A program made the translations under genes and the position numbers. Positions 51,841 through 60,014 of a stretch of DNA of 64,000 nt are shown here, one piece after another. The notes under the pieces are model-generated. The model worked only from the letters and a program-made list of their open reading frames with translations, was not told the DNA's origin and made no database searches. How positions within the stretch are numbered: position 1 is the stretch's first letter; every line of letters starts with the position of its first letter. Source of the DNA: Amycolatopsis jejuensis (lineage in GTDB: Bacteria > Actinomycetota > Actinomycetes > Mycobacteriales > Pseudonocardiaceae); NCBI RefSeq assembly GCF_000717335.1, contig NZ_JNYZ01000005.1:124001-188000 (forward strand), in the 5' to 3' direction.

Positions 51841-53264
51841 GCGGTGATCCAAGCCGACAGAGCGGACAGATCGGCGGGCGCCGAACCAGGACGGCGGACC
51901 CACGCGATATGCCCGTCCGGGCGCACGAGCACCTCCTCGGCCTCCCATTTCTCCGGCAGCGCAGCCACGGTGACCCGGTCCGCCGGGACCGCGGGGGCGG
52001 CACCGGACGTCAGGTAGGCGAACTTCCCGGTGTGCAGCAGGCTCGAAACCCGCTGTCCGGGCCCGTCGAGATCCAGGTCCGGCATGCGGGTGCCGATGAG
52101 GGGATCGTCCGGGGACGGATAGGTCGTGCCGAGTGCGGTCACCAGCCCGGCGAGGCGCGCGTTGACCTCGGGAATGCCGAGCAGGTCGTTCAGCAGGTCG
52201 CGCAGTGCGGCGACCGGGCGCTGGTACTGCGGCACGAGCAGCAGCTCCAGCAGCAGGACCTGCGACAACGTGTTGTCGGTGACCGATTTCCCGACCGGAT
52301 GCCGCTCCGCGTGGTAGGTGTCGAGCAGGCCGGGCGGGGCCCAGCCGTTGATCTCGGCGGCGAGTTTCCAGCCAAGGTTCATCGCGTCCTGCAGGCCGAC
52401 GTTGAGGCCCTGGCCCGCGGCCGGGAAGTGGATGTGCGCGGCATCGCCGGCGAGGAAAACCCGTCCGGCGCGGTAGGTTTCGGCCAGCCGGGTGGCGTTG
52501 CCGAAGCGGGACAGCCACCGCGGCTCCGCGATCCCGAACGACTGGCCGGTCATCCGGACCACCGCGGCGCGGAACTCCTCGAAGGTCACCGGTTCCGACG
52601 TCGGCACGTGCATCCGGTCGGGATCCACGACAACGAACCGGGTCGCCCCGTCCGACAGCGGCACGATCATCAGCGGACCCCCGCCCTCGGCGATCGCCGC
52701 CGCATCGACGGTCGTGAAATCGCCGAGCATGCCGGTCACCGTGGTGTCCGAGCCGGGGAAACCGATCCCGGCGCTTTCCCGGACCCGGCTCCGCGCGCCG
52801 TCACAGCCGACGACGTACGCCGCGCGCAGGGTGGCTTCCCCATCCGGCCCGGTCACGACGACGTCGACGCCGTTTTCGTCCTGCGCCACGGAAACGACCT
52901 CGTGTCCATAAGCGACCTCGACCCCCAGTTCCCGCGCGCGTTCCTCGAGCAGCCGCTCGGTCTGGGCCTGCGCGAGGAACAGGGTGTAGCCGTGCCGGGT
53001 TTCGAGCGACGAGAAGTCCAGCCGCGTCGGCAAGCTCGCGAAATGCCAGCCGGGGAGCGTGTGCCCGGCGTCGAGGAACCGGCCGGCAATCCCGCGCAGG
53101 TCGAGGATCTCGATGCTCCGCGGATGCAGGGTGAGCGCGCGGGACTGCTCGTGCCGGGCGGTCAGCCGTTCCAGCACCCGCACCCGTACCCCGGCCAGCG
53201 CGAGTTCGCTCGCGAGCAGCAGACCGGCTGGGCCCGCGCCGCTGATCACCACGTCGGTGTCCAT
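51837..53264 (-). CDS. FAD-dependent aromatic hydroxylase (PgaE/Rox-type class A monooxygenase)
   Basis: A 475-residue group A flavin monooxygenase. GxGxxG motif DVVISGAGPAGLLLASELALAG, the DG-type segment VVGCDGARSRVRESAGI, and the GD motif GRVFLAGDAAHIHFPAAGQGLNVGLQDAMNLGWKLAAEI are present. A C-terminal thioredoxin-like domain (from ~375, LIGTRMPDLDL...) is typical of polyketide hydroxylases and rifampicin monooxygenase. It hydroxylates an aromatic or polyketide using NAD(P)H and O2. ATG 53264 with GGAGG just upstream; the longer frame to 54149 is a shadow. First gene of the RidA/hydrolase/NHLP operon, divergent from tetR. Confidence 0.9.
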   Translation of the reverse strand: MDTDVVISGAGPAGLLLASELALAGVRVRVLERLTARHEQSRALTLHPRSIEILDLRGIAGRFLDAGHTLPGWHFASLPTRLDFSSLETRHGYTLFLAQAQTERLLEERARELGVEVAYGHEVVSVAQDENGVDVVVTGPDGEATLRAAYVVGCDGARSRVRESAGIGFPGSDTTVTGMLGDFTTVDAAAIAEGGGPLMIVPLSDGATRFVVVDPDRMHVPTSEPVTFEEFRAAVVRMTGQSFGIAEPRWLSRFGNATRLAETYRAGRVFLAGDAAHIHFPAAGQGLNVGLQDAMNLGWKLAAEINGWAPPGLLDTYHAERHPVGKSVTDNTLSQVLLLELLLVPQYQRPVAALRDLLNDLLGIPEVNARLAGLVTALGTTYPSPDDPLIGTRMPDLDLDGPGQRVSSLLHTGKFAYLTSGAAPAVPADRVTVAALPEKWEAEEVLVRPDGHIAWVRRPGSAPADLSALSAWITA

Positions 53265-53360
53265 GATCGCCTCCTTTTTCGAACAACGTTCATTTAATAC
53301 TCCGTCAGTGTGCCGCCGTCTCGCGGAAGCTGTCAAACGCGCTGGTAGGCTCGCTGTGTC
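53265..53360. promoter_or_regulatory. Divergent promoter, FAD monooxygenase operon / tetR
   Basis: The 96-bp space contains GAACAACGTTC (53281-53291), an inverted repeat GAAC-aac-GTTC, followed by an AT-rich patch ATTTAATACT (about 53292-53302). This is a likely TetR operator controlling both directions. Confidence 0.5.
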
Positions 53361-54002
53361 ATGACTGCGCACCCTGCTCGCGGCCGCGGTCGCCCGCCGG
53401 CGGCCGACCGGGCCCACGTCACCGCTGCCGCGCTGCGCCTGCTCGACGAAGCCGGGCTCGACGCGCTCACCATGCGCAAGCTCGCCACCGCGGTCGGAGT
53501 CCAGGTCGGCACCCTGTACGGCTATTTCCCCACCAAACGCGCGCTGCTCAACGCGATGGCGGAGGAGCTGCTGGCGGGATGCGCCGAGACCGACGAGACG
53601 GTGCCGAGCGAGCGTGTACGGACCTTGCTGCGGAATCTGCGCACGGCGTTGTTGTCTCGCCGCGACGGCGCGCGCGTCTATGCGGGTACCCACTCCACCG
53701 GGCCGAACACCCTGGGGCTCACCGAAACGTTGCTGGGCGCCCTGCGCGAGGGCGGGCTCGAAGCGGTCGAGGCGACGGAATCCGCGATTCTGCTGGTGAA
53801 TTTCGCCATCGGGCACGTCCTCGAAGAACAAGCGACCACCGAGGCCAATCCCGATCTTCCGGGGGAAATGGCCGAGCTGAAGGACGCCATTCAGCGCGGC
53901 GACTACCCACTGCTCACCGAATTCCGGGTACACCTCGGCGAAACGGACTACGGCCGGCTTTTCGAGCAGGGCATCCGGTCGCTCACTGCCACGCTGCGCT
54001 GA
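53361..54002 (+). CDS. TetR-family transcriptional regulator
   Basis: A 213-residue TetR protein. The N-terminal HTH is ADRAHVTAAALRLLDEAGLDALTMRKLATAVGVQVGTLYGYFPTKRALLNAMAEELL, and the C-terminal domain resembles the class TetR/TetR_C type with ALLSRRDGARVYAGTHSTGPNTLGLTETLLGAL. It is divergent from the FAD monooxygenase, the same arrangement as tetR/tetX- and rox-type genes, and probably represses it until the aromatic substrate binds. Confidence 0.92.
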   Translation: MTAHPARGRGRPPAADRAHVTAAALRLLDEAGLDALTMRKLATAVGVQVGTLYGYFPTKRALLNAMAEELLAGCAETDETVPSERVRTLLRNLRTALLSRRDGARVYAGTHSTGPNTLGLTETLLGALREGGLEAVEATESAILLVNFAIGHVLEEQATTEANPDLPGEMAELKDAIQRGDYPLLTEFRVHLGETDYGRLFEQGIRSLTATLR

Positions 54003-54277
54003 GCCGTACGGACATCGTTGTCGGCGGTCGGCCTCCGACCTCGGTGCAAACGCTGCCGACCGGGAATTTCTGACAAGACATGTCTGAACCAATCCGTTGA
54101 CATGGTTGTCGGCCGGGCTGACCATTGTCCCCGTTACCGGAGCGCACAACGATTTCCCGGTCCTCGCGGCTCCCTGCCGGCTCCGGCGGGAGGGAGCCGC
54201 GCGGAGCCGGGGGCCACGCCGCTCGCCCGAGCGGGTTCGGATCTCGCCACCGTCGCCGTGACCGGAGGAAGCCGCCC
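54003..54277. promoter_or_regulatory. Intergenic region with palindrome and strong hairpin upstream of the SGNH esterase
   Basis: AGACATGTCT at 54076-54085 is a perfect 10-bp palindrome, followed by a -35-like TTGACA near 54106. Further on, GCGGCTCCCT (54166-54175) pairs with AGGGAGCCGC (54191-54200), with an inner GCCGG/CCGGC pair, giving a strong hairpin. It may end the tetR transcript or form a structured 5' leader. No gene is seen here. Confidence 0.45.
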
Positions 54278-55816
54278 ATGCTGCTCCGTCGTTTGCTTGC
54301 CGTCCTTGCCCTCGCCGTGAGCCCGCTCGTGGCTGTGCCGCCGTCCGCCGGTGCGGCCGCGCTCGGACCTGCCGTGCGGATCATGCCGCTCGGTGACTCG
54401 ATCACCGCGGGTGCGGGCAGCGCCACCGTGTCGTCCTACCGGGCTCCACTGTGGACGATGCTGGCCGGGGAATCCCGCTATTCCCCCAGATTCGTCGGTA
54501 CCCAGACGAACGGCAGCCTGCCCGGCCCGGCCAACGAGGGCCACAGCGGGTACACCATCGACCAGATCACCGCGGGCATCGGCGGCTGGCTGGCCTTCGA
54601 CCGTCCGGACGTCGTGCTGCTGCACATCGGGATCAACGACCTCGACCGCGGGATCGACATCGCGAACGCGCCGGCCCGCCTGCACAGGTTGCTCGACCGG
54701 ATCTACGCCGACCGGCCGGATGTCACCGTGCTCCTGCTCGGCCTGATCCCGACCTCGGCCGGGCTGGAGAGCCGGGTCGCCGCGTACAACTCGGCCGTCA
54801 AGGGCTTCGCCGCGGGGGAAAACCAAGCCGGGCACCGGTTCCGCTATGTCGAACCGCCCGCGCTCACGTCCGGGGAAATGCAGGATCACCTGCACCCCAA
54901 CGACGCCGGGTACCGCCGGATGGCGGAAAGTTTCTCCGGTGCCCTCGCGAAGGCGTATTCCGATGGGTTGTTTTCCGCGCATCCGCCGCTCGGCGCCGCG
55001 ACCGAATCCGGCGGCTCGGGCAAGATCCGCTGGGCTGATTTCGACGGGGACGGCCGGGCCGATTATGTGACCATTGCGTCGAATGGTGCAGTGAACGTAT
55101 TCCTCAACCGCGGTGGCGACGGGCACGGCGGCTGGCAGGCACTCGGTCAGGTCGCCACCGGATTGACCACCGACCCGGCCCGCGTCCGGCTCGCCGATTT
55201 CGACGGCGACGGCCGGGCCGATTATCTGCTGATTGCTCCGAATGGCGCGGTGAGCGTTTATCTCAACCGCGGTGGCGACGGGCACGGCGGCTGGCAAGCG
55301 CTCGGTCAGGTCGCCACCGGATTGACCACCGACCCGAGCCGGGTGCGGTTCGCCGATTTCGACGGCGACGGCCGCACCGACTACCTCCTGATCGCCCCGA
55401 ACGGCGTGGTCACCGCCTATCTGAACCGTGGCGGTGACGGCCACGGAGGCTGGCTGGGTCGCGGTCAGGTCGCCGGAGGAACCACGACCGACGCCAACAG
55501 TGTCCGATTCGCCGACCTCGACGGCGACGCGCGAGCCGATTACGTCACGATCGCGCCGAGCGGTGCGGTGAATGCCTTCTTCAATCGCGGTGGGGACGAA
55601 GAAGGCGGCTGGCAATCGATGGGCCAGGTCGCCACGGGAGTGACCACCGATTCGAGTGCCGTCGCGCTGGCCGATTTCACCGGTGGCGGCAATGCGGATT
55701 ACCTCCTCCTCGACAAGAGCACGAATGCCGCTTCCGTCTATTCCTGGGAAGGCGGCGACGGACACGGCAGCTGGAATTACCGCGGCACAGTCGCGGGTGG
55801 CGTGCCGGTCAGCTGA
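54278..55816 (+). CDS. Secreted SGNH/GDSL esterase with FG-GAP (VCBS-type) repeat domain
   Basis: A 512-residue exported protein. The signal peptide is MLLRRLLAVLALAVSPLVAV up to about AGA. The SGNH domain (residues ~30-235) has block I MPLGDSITAG, block III HIGINDLDRG and block V DHLHPNDAGY, so catalytic Ser, Gly, Asn and Asp/His are present. The C-terminal half has five ~48-residue repeats with DFDGDGRADY-type calcium-binding loops and FLNRGGDGHGGW, forming a beta-propeller-like FG-GAP domain. Likely a secreted carbohydrate or lipid esterase with a binding propeller. ATG 54278 after GGAGGAA. Followed after 41 bp by the GH92 gene. Confidence 0.92.
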   Translation: MLLRRLLAVLALAVSPLVAVPPSAGAAALGPAVRIMPLGDSITAGAGSATVSSYRAPLWTMLAGESRYSPRFVGTQTNGSLPGPANEGHSGYTIDQITAGIGGWLAFDRPDVVLLHIGINDLDRGIDIANAPARLHRLLDRIYADRPDVTVLLLGLIPTSAGLESRVAAYNSAVKGFAAGENQAGHRFRYVEPPALTSGEMQDHLHPNDAGYRRMAESFSGALAKAYSDGLFSAHPPLGAATESGGSGKIRWADFDGDGRADYVTIASNGAVNVFLNRGGDGHGGWQALGQVATGLTTDPARVRLADFDGDGRADYLLIAPNGAVSVYLNRGGDGHGGWQALGQVATGLTTDPSRVRFADFDGDGRTDYLLIAPNGVVTAYLNRGGDGHGGWLGRGQVAGGTTTDANSVRFADLDGDARADYVTIAPSGAVNAFFNRGGDEEGGWQSMGQVATGVTTDSSAVALADFTGGGNADYLLLDKSTNAASVYSWEGGDGHGSWNYRGTVAGGVPVS

Positions 55817-55857
55817 TTTTCCCCGCGAAACCCCGAAGAGAGAGATGAGGCTGTGCG

Positions 55858-58464
55858 ATGAGAGTGCTCGCGAGACCGCGTAGCGCCGCAGTCGGCTGCG
55901 CGCTGGCGCTGGCGGTCGCCGGACTGTCGGCGGTCCCGGCGCAAGCCGCCCCGCAAGCCGCCCAGGCGGTGGCCGATCCGGCGTCCCTGGTGAACCCGTT
56001 CATCGGAACGACCAACGACGCCAACGACTTCCCCGGCGCCGACGCCCCGTTCGGCATGGTCCAGTGGAGTCCCGACACGAACTCCCGCCCGCCCGGCGGC
56101 GGCTACAACTACAAGGACTCCACGATCACCGGTTTCAGCCTCACCCACATCGCCGGACCCGGCTGCGGTGCCGCGGGTGACCTGCCGGTACTGCCGACCA
56201 CCGGCGGGGTCAACTCGTCGGCGAACGTGAACTTCTCGCACGCCAACGAATCCGCGTCCGCCGGGTACTATCAGGTGAAGCTCGACAACGGCGTGAACAC
56301 CGAGCTCACCGCCACCACGCGCAGCGGCATGGGCCGGTTCACCTTCCCGGCGGGCAACCAGTCCAACCTCGTGTTCAAAGTGGACAAGAGCCAGAACGCC
56401 ACCAGTAACGCACAATTCAGCGTGGTGTCGAACACGCAGGTGCGCGGACAGGTCACCAGTGGCCAGTTCTGCGGCGCCGGAAACAAGTACACGGTCTACT
56501 TCGACATGGTTTTCGACCGTCCATTCTCGAGCAGCGGCAGCCGGTCGGTCACGTTCGACACCTCCGGAAACCAGGTGGTACAGGCAAAAGTCGGGCTCAG
56601 TTACGTCTCGTCCGCCAATGCCGCCGCGAACCGTGCCGCGGAAAACTCCGGCTGGGACTTCAACGGTACCCGCGCCGCGGTGGCGAAATCCTGGAACGAC
56701 CAGCTGAACAAAATCAAGATCACCGGTGGTTCGGCGGATCAGCAGAAAATGTTCTACACCGCGCTGTACCACTCCCTGCTGCACCCGAACGTGATCAGTG
56801 ACACCAATCGTCAGTACCCCGGATTCGACGGCCGCACGCACACCGTCGACGCCGGGCACGATGCCGCGTACGGCAACTACTCCGGTTGGGACATCTACCG
56901 TTCGCAAGCGCAGCTGGAAGCGTGGGTCGCGCCGAAGGTCGCGTCCGACACCGCACAGTCCATGGTGAACGACTACCAGCAGACCGGCATTTTCCCGAAG
57001 TGGTCGGAAAACAACGGCGAATCGTACGTGATGGTCGGTGACCCGGCGGCCGCCATCATCGCCGACTACTACGCCTTCGGCGCCCGCGACTTCGACACCG
57101 CCACCGCGCTGCGCGGCCTGGTTGCCCAAGCATCGCAACAGAACAACGACCGGCCAGGCGTGAACTATCTCAACAACCCGGGTTACCTGCCGCATGACGG
57201 ACAATACGGCTGCTGCAATTTCTACGGTTCCGCAGCCACCACATTGGAATACGCGACCGCCGACTTCGCCTTGTCTGCGTTCGCCGGTGCGCTCGGCGAT
57301 ACCGCAAATCAGCGCACGTACCAGAACCGCGCGCAGGATTGGCGCAACCTGCTCAACCCGCAGTCCGGGTTCATCCAGTCCCGCAATGCCGACGGCAGCT
57401 GGGTGTCCAATTTCGACCCGACCGGCGACACCGGCATGGTCGAGGGCGATTCGTTCATCTACACCGGCATGATCCCGTTCAACCTGGCCGGGCTCACCCA
57501 GGCCAAGGGCGGCCCGACGGTGATGAACCACTACCTCGACACCGTGCTGCGCAGCTACAAGGGCGAAAACGGGTACGCCTGGGTCGGCAACGAGCCCAGC
57601 ATCGAGCTGCCGTGGGAGTACGACTACACCGGGGCGCCGTACCGGACGCAGGAGACGGTCCGCTCGATCCAGCAGCAGATCTGGCGCAATGCGCCGGACG
57701 GCCTCGCCGACGGCAACGACGACCTCGGGGCCATGAGTGCCTGGTACGTGTGGTCGGCGCTCGGCATGTTCCCGGAGACCCCGGGTACCGCCGACCTGGC
57801 GCTGGGTTCGCCGGTGTTCACCCAGGCCGTGGTCACGCTCCCGTCCGGGCAGGCGCTCACGATCAACGGCAACGGCGCCGCGGACAACGCGCCGTACGTG
57901 CAGTCGGCTTCGTGGAATGGATCGGACTGGAACAAGGCGTTCGCCCCGCCCGGCGCGGTCAGCTCGGGTGGCACGCTCACCTACAACCTCGGCACCGCGG
58001 CCAACCGCTCGTGGGCCTCGGACCCGTCGGCCGCGCCGCCGTCGTACGCCGGGGACACTCCGGGACCGGCCCGACCCCGGGTCGGGCCGGTGACCTCGGG
58101 GGTCGGGGCGAGCATCTGCCTCGACGACGCGAACTCGAAGACCGCCGACGGCACCCCGATCCAGATCTACGGCTGCGACTCCACGTACGCCCAGGACTGG
58201 ACCGTCGGCACCGACAGCACGCTGCGAGTGCTCGGCAAGTGTCTCGACGTCGACCACTCCGGTACCGCCGATGGCACCCACATCCAGCTCTGGTACTGCA
58301 ACAACAGCGGGGCCCAGCAGTGGGTGGCGGACAACGGATCGCTGCGCAACCCGAACTCCGGGAAGTGCCTCGATGTCCCGGGCGGCACGACCAAGGAATC
58401 CACCCAGGTCCAGCTGTACACCTGCAACAACAGTCCCGCACAGAAGTGGAATCTGCCTTCTTGA
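55858..58464 (+). CDS. Secreted GH92 alpha-mannosidase with C-terminal ricin-type (CBM13) lectin domain
   Basis: An 868-residue exported glycoside hydrolase. After a signal peptide ending PAQAA, the N-terminal domain starts DPASLVNPFIGTTNDANDFPGADAPFGMVQWSPDT, and the (alpha/alpha)6 barrel carries YSGWDIYRSQAQLEAW, WVGNEPSIELPW (catalytic Glu region) and GLADGNDDLGAMSAWYVWSALGMFPETPG. GH92 enzymes are calcium-dependent exo-alpha-mannosidases. Residues ~745-868 are three QxW repeats (AQDW, AQQW, AQKW) of a ricin-B lectin domain. It probably trims mannose from glycans outside the cell; linkage specificity cannot be read. Confidence 0.93.
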   Translation: MRVLARPRSAAVGCALALAVAGLSAVPAQAAPQAAQAVADPASLVNPFIGTTNDANDFPGADAPFGMVQWSPDTNSRPPGGGYNYKDSTITGFSLTHIAGPGCGAAGDLPVLPTTGGVNSSANVNFSHANESASAGYYQVKLDNGVNTELTATTRSGMGRFTFPAGNQSNLVFKVDKSQNATSNAQFSVVSNTQVRGQVTSGQFCGAGNKYTVYFDMVFDRPFSSSGSRSVTFDTSGNQVVQAKVGLSYVSSANAAANRAAENSGWDFNGTRAAVAKSWNDQLNKIKITGGSADQQKMFYTALYHSLLHPNVISDTNRQYPGFDGRTHTVDAGHDAAYGNYSGWDIYRSQAQLEAWVAPKVASDTAQSMVNDYQQTGIFPKWSENNGESYVMVGDPAAAIIADYYAFGARDFDTATALRGLVAQASQQNNDRPGVNYLNNPGYLPHDGQYGCCNFYGSAATTLEYATADFALSAFAGALGDTANQRTYQNRAQDWRNLLNPQSGFIQSRNADGSWVSNFDPTGDTGMVEGDSFIYTGMIPFNLAGLTQAKGGPTVMNHYLDTVLRSYKGENGYAWVGNEPSIELPWEYDYTGAPYRTQETVRSIQQQIWRNAPDGLADGNDDLGAMSAWYVWSALGMFPETPGTADLALGSPVFTQAVVTLPSGQALTINGNGAADNAPYVQSASWNGSDWNKAFAPPGAVSSGGTLTYNLGTAANRSWASDPSAAPPSYAGDTPGPARPRVGPVTSGVGASICLDDANSKTADGTPIQIYGCDSTYAQDWTVGTDSTLRVLGKCLDVDHSGTADGTHIQLWYCNNSGAQQWVADNGSLRNPNSGKCLDVPGGTTKESTQVQLYTCNNSPAQKWNLPS

Positions 58465-58486
58465 GAATGGGGGAGTAGCACTCGGT

Positions 58487-58540
58487 ACCCGGGCTGCCAC
58501 GCGGTGTTGCGACACCGTGAGGCAGCCCGGGTCCTGCTTT
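58487..58540 (+). terminator. Rho-independent-like terminator after GH92
   Basis: ACCCGGGCTGCC (58487-58498) pairs perfectly with GGCAGCCCGGGT (58521-58532). An inner stem CGGTGT (58502-58507) pairs with ACACCG (58512-58517) around TGCG. The hairpin is followed by CCTGCTTT. It lies 22 bp after the GH92 stop. The rest of the gap to 58670 shows no other feature. Confidence 0.85.
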
Positions 58541-58670
58541 AGCCGGGGGCACAAGGCCGGGGCCGAATGTCTGGGCTCTCGTCCAAGGATCTGCGTTTCC
58601 GCCGGGCTCGATACTGACGCCCATCGACCCGTCGTGGTCGGGACACCGCAGTCCCGGAGGTTTCAAGCAG

Positions 58671-60005
58671 ATGAGAGCACCCGCGTCCCCGGCGCTGGAC
58701 CAGGCCTGCCGTACGGCCTTGCACGAACGGTCCTTCGCCACCGGCCTGTCGATGGCGGTGACCGATCGCGACACCGTGCTCGCCGCCGGCACGTTCGGGC
58801 TCGCCGACCAAGCCGCCGGCCTGCCGGTCACCGGCGACACCCTGTTCCAGATCGGGTCGATCAGCAAAGCCTTCACCGCCGTCCTGCTGCTGCAGGCCCG
58901 CGACACGGGACTCGTCGACCTCGACCACCCGGTCACCGAGTACCTGCCGTGGTTTTCCGTCCGGTCGGCGCACGAGCCGATCACTTTGCGGCACCTGATG
59001 TCCCACACCGCCGGGATCATCGAGGGCACCGACGTTTCCGGCGATTCCGCCTTCGAGGTGTGGGCGCTGCGCGACACCGAGGCCACCACCCCGCCGGGAA
59101 CCTGGTTCCACTACTCGAACGTCGGGTACAAGGCGCTCGGGCTCGTGCTGGCGGCGGTGCACCGGCGGCCGTACTCCGAACTCCTCGGCGAACTCCTCGC
59201 CGCACTGGGGATGCAGACCGCGGTACCCGCGATCACTCACGAAATCCGCACCCGCAGCGCGGTCGGCTACGAACCGCGGTACGACGACCGTCCGCCGCTC
59301 CGCGAAGACGGCGTGGTCCCGGCGACCTGGCTGGAGACAGACACCGCCGACGGCAGCGTCGTGTCCACTGCGGTCGACATGACGGCATGGCTGCGGCTGC
59401 TGATGGGCGGGCGGCCCGACCTGCTGTCCGAGGCCGCGAGAAAGGAGCTCCTCACCCCCGCGATCCGGATCGAGGAGGAGGGGTGCTCGTACGGGCTCGG
59501 CATGCTGATCGGCGAGTTCGGCGGGCGCCCGCACGTCTGGCACACCGGCGGCATGATCGGGTACCACGCGGCCGTCGCCTGCGATCTCGACACCGGGATC
59601 GGGGCCGTGGTGCTCACCAACGGCGTCGGTCCTTGGCAGGAAACCGCCGTGCATCTGATCGCGGCGACCCGGGAGCCGGTACCCGAGTTTTCCTTGCCGG
59701 ACAAGAAACCTCCGGCCCCGCCACCACCGGAAGACCCACCGGAACGCTGGGCCGCGCTGGTCGGCCACTACCGCTGTCACAACCCGTGGCTGTCGAATCT
59801 CCACGTTTACGCCCACGAGGCGAAGCTGTGGGTTTCGGTCTGCGGCGGCGCGCCGGAGGAACTCGTCCCGCTCGACGACGGCTCCTTCCGCGTCGGCGCG
59901 GACGCGCGGCTCCCCGAACGGCTGCGGTTCGACGTCTTCCTCGACGGGTCCGCGACGCGGGCCGACTACTCCGGCTGCCCCCTCTACCGCACGTTCACGC
60001 CTTAG
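58671..60005 (+). CDS. Serine hydrolase of the class C beta-lactamase/DD-peptidase family
   Basis: A 444-residue beta-lactamase-fold hydrolase. SxxK is in FQIGSISKAFTAVLLL (~residue 63), YxN in WFHYSNVGYKALG and the third motif HTGG in VWHTGGMIGYH. No signal peptide, so cytoplasmic. A ~110-residue C-terminal domain follows after a Pro-rich linker (KKPPAPPPPEDPPER). Cytoplasmic members next to peptide importers are often D-aminopeptidases or esterases rather than antibiotic-resistance enzymes. It ends 9 bp before the peptide-binding lipoprotein, so it probably processes the imported peptides. Confidence 0.85.
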   Translation: MRAPASPALDQACRTALHERSFATGLSMAVTDRDTVLAAGTFGLADQAAGLPVTGDTLFQIGSISKAFTAVLLLQARDTGLVDLDHPVTEYLPWFSVRSAHEPITLRHLMSHTAGIIEGTDVSGDSAFEVWALRDTEATTPPGTWFHYSNVGYKALGLVLAAVHRRPYSELLGELLAALGMQTAVPAITHEIRTRSAVGYEPRYDDRPPLREDGVVPATWLETDTADGSVVSTAVDMTAWLRLLMGGRPDLLSEAARKELLTPAIRIEEEGCSYGLGMLIGEFGGRPHVWHTGGMIGYHAAVACDLDTGIGAVVLTNGVGPWQETAVHLIAATREPVPEFSLPDKKPPAPPPPEDPPERWAALVGHYRCHNPWLSNLHVYAHEAKLWVSVCGGAPEELVPLDDGSFRVGADARLPERLRFDVFLDGSATRADYSGCPLYRTFTP

Positions 60006-60014
60006 GTGGCTTCG

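Noticed and set aside
55777..58554. Minus-strand 925-codon frame opposite GH92
   Set aside because: Antisense to a gene with signal peptide, GH92 and QxW motifs; no recognisable domain in the antisense product.
58671..60005. Antibiotic-resistance beta-lactamase
   Set aside because: No export signal, an extra C-terminal domain and position in a peptide-uptake operon fit a cytoplasmic peptidase or esterase better.
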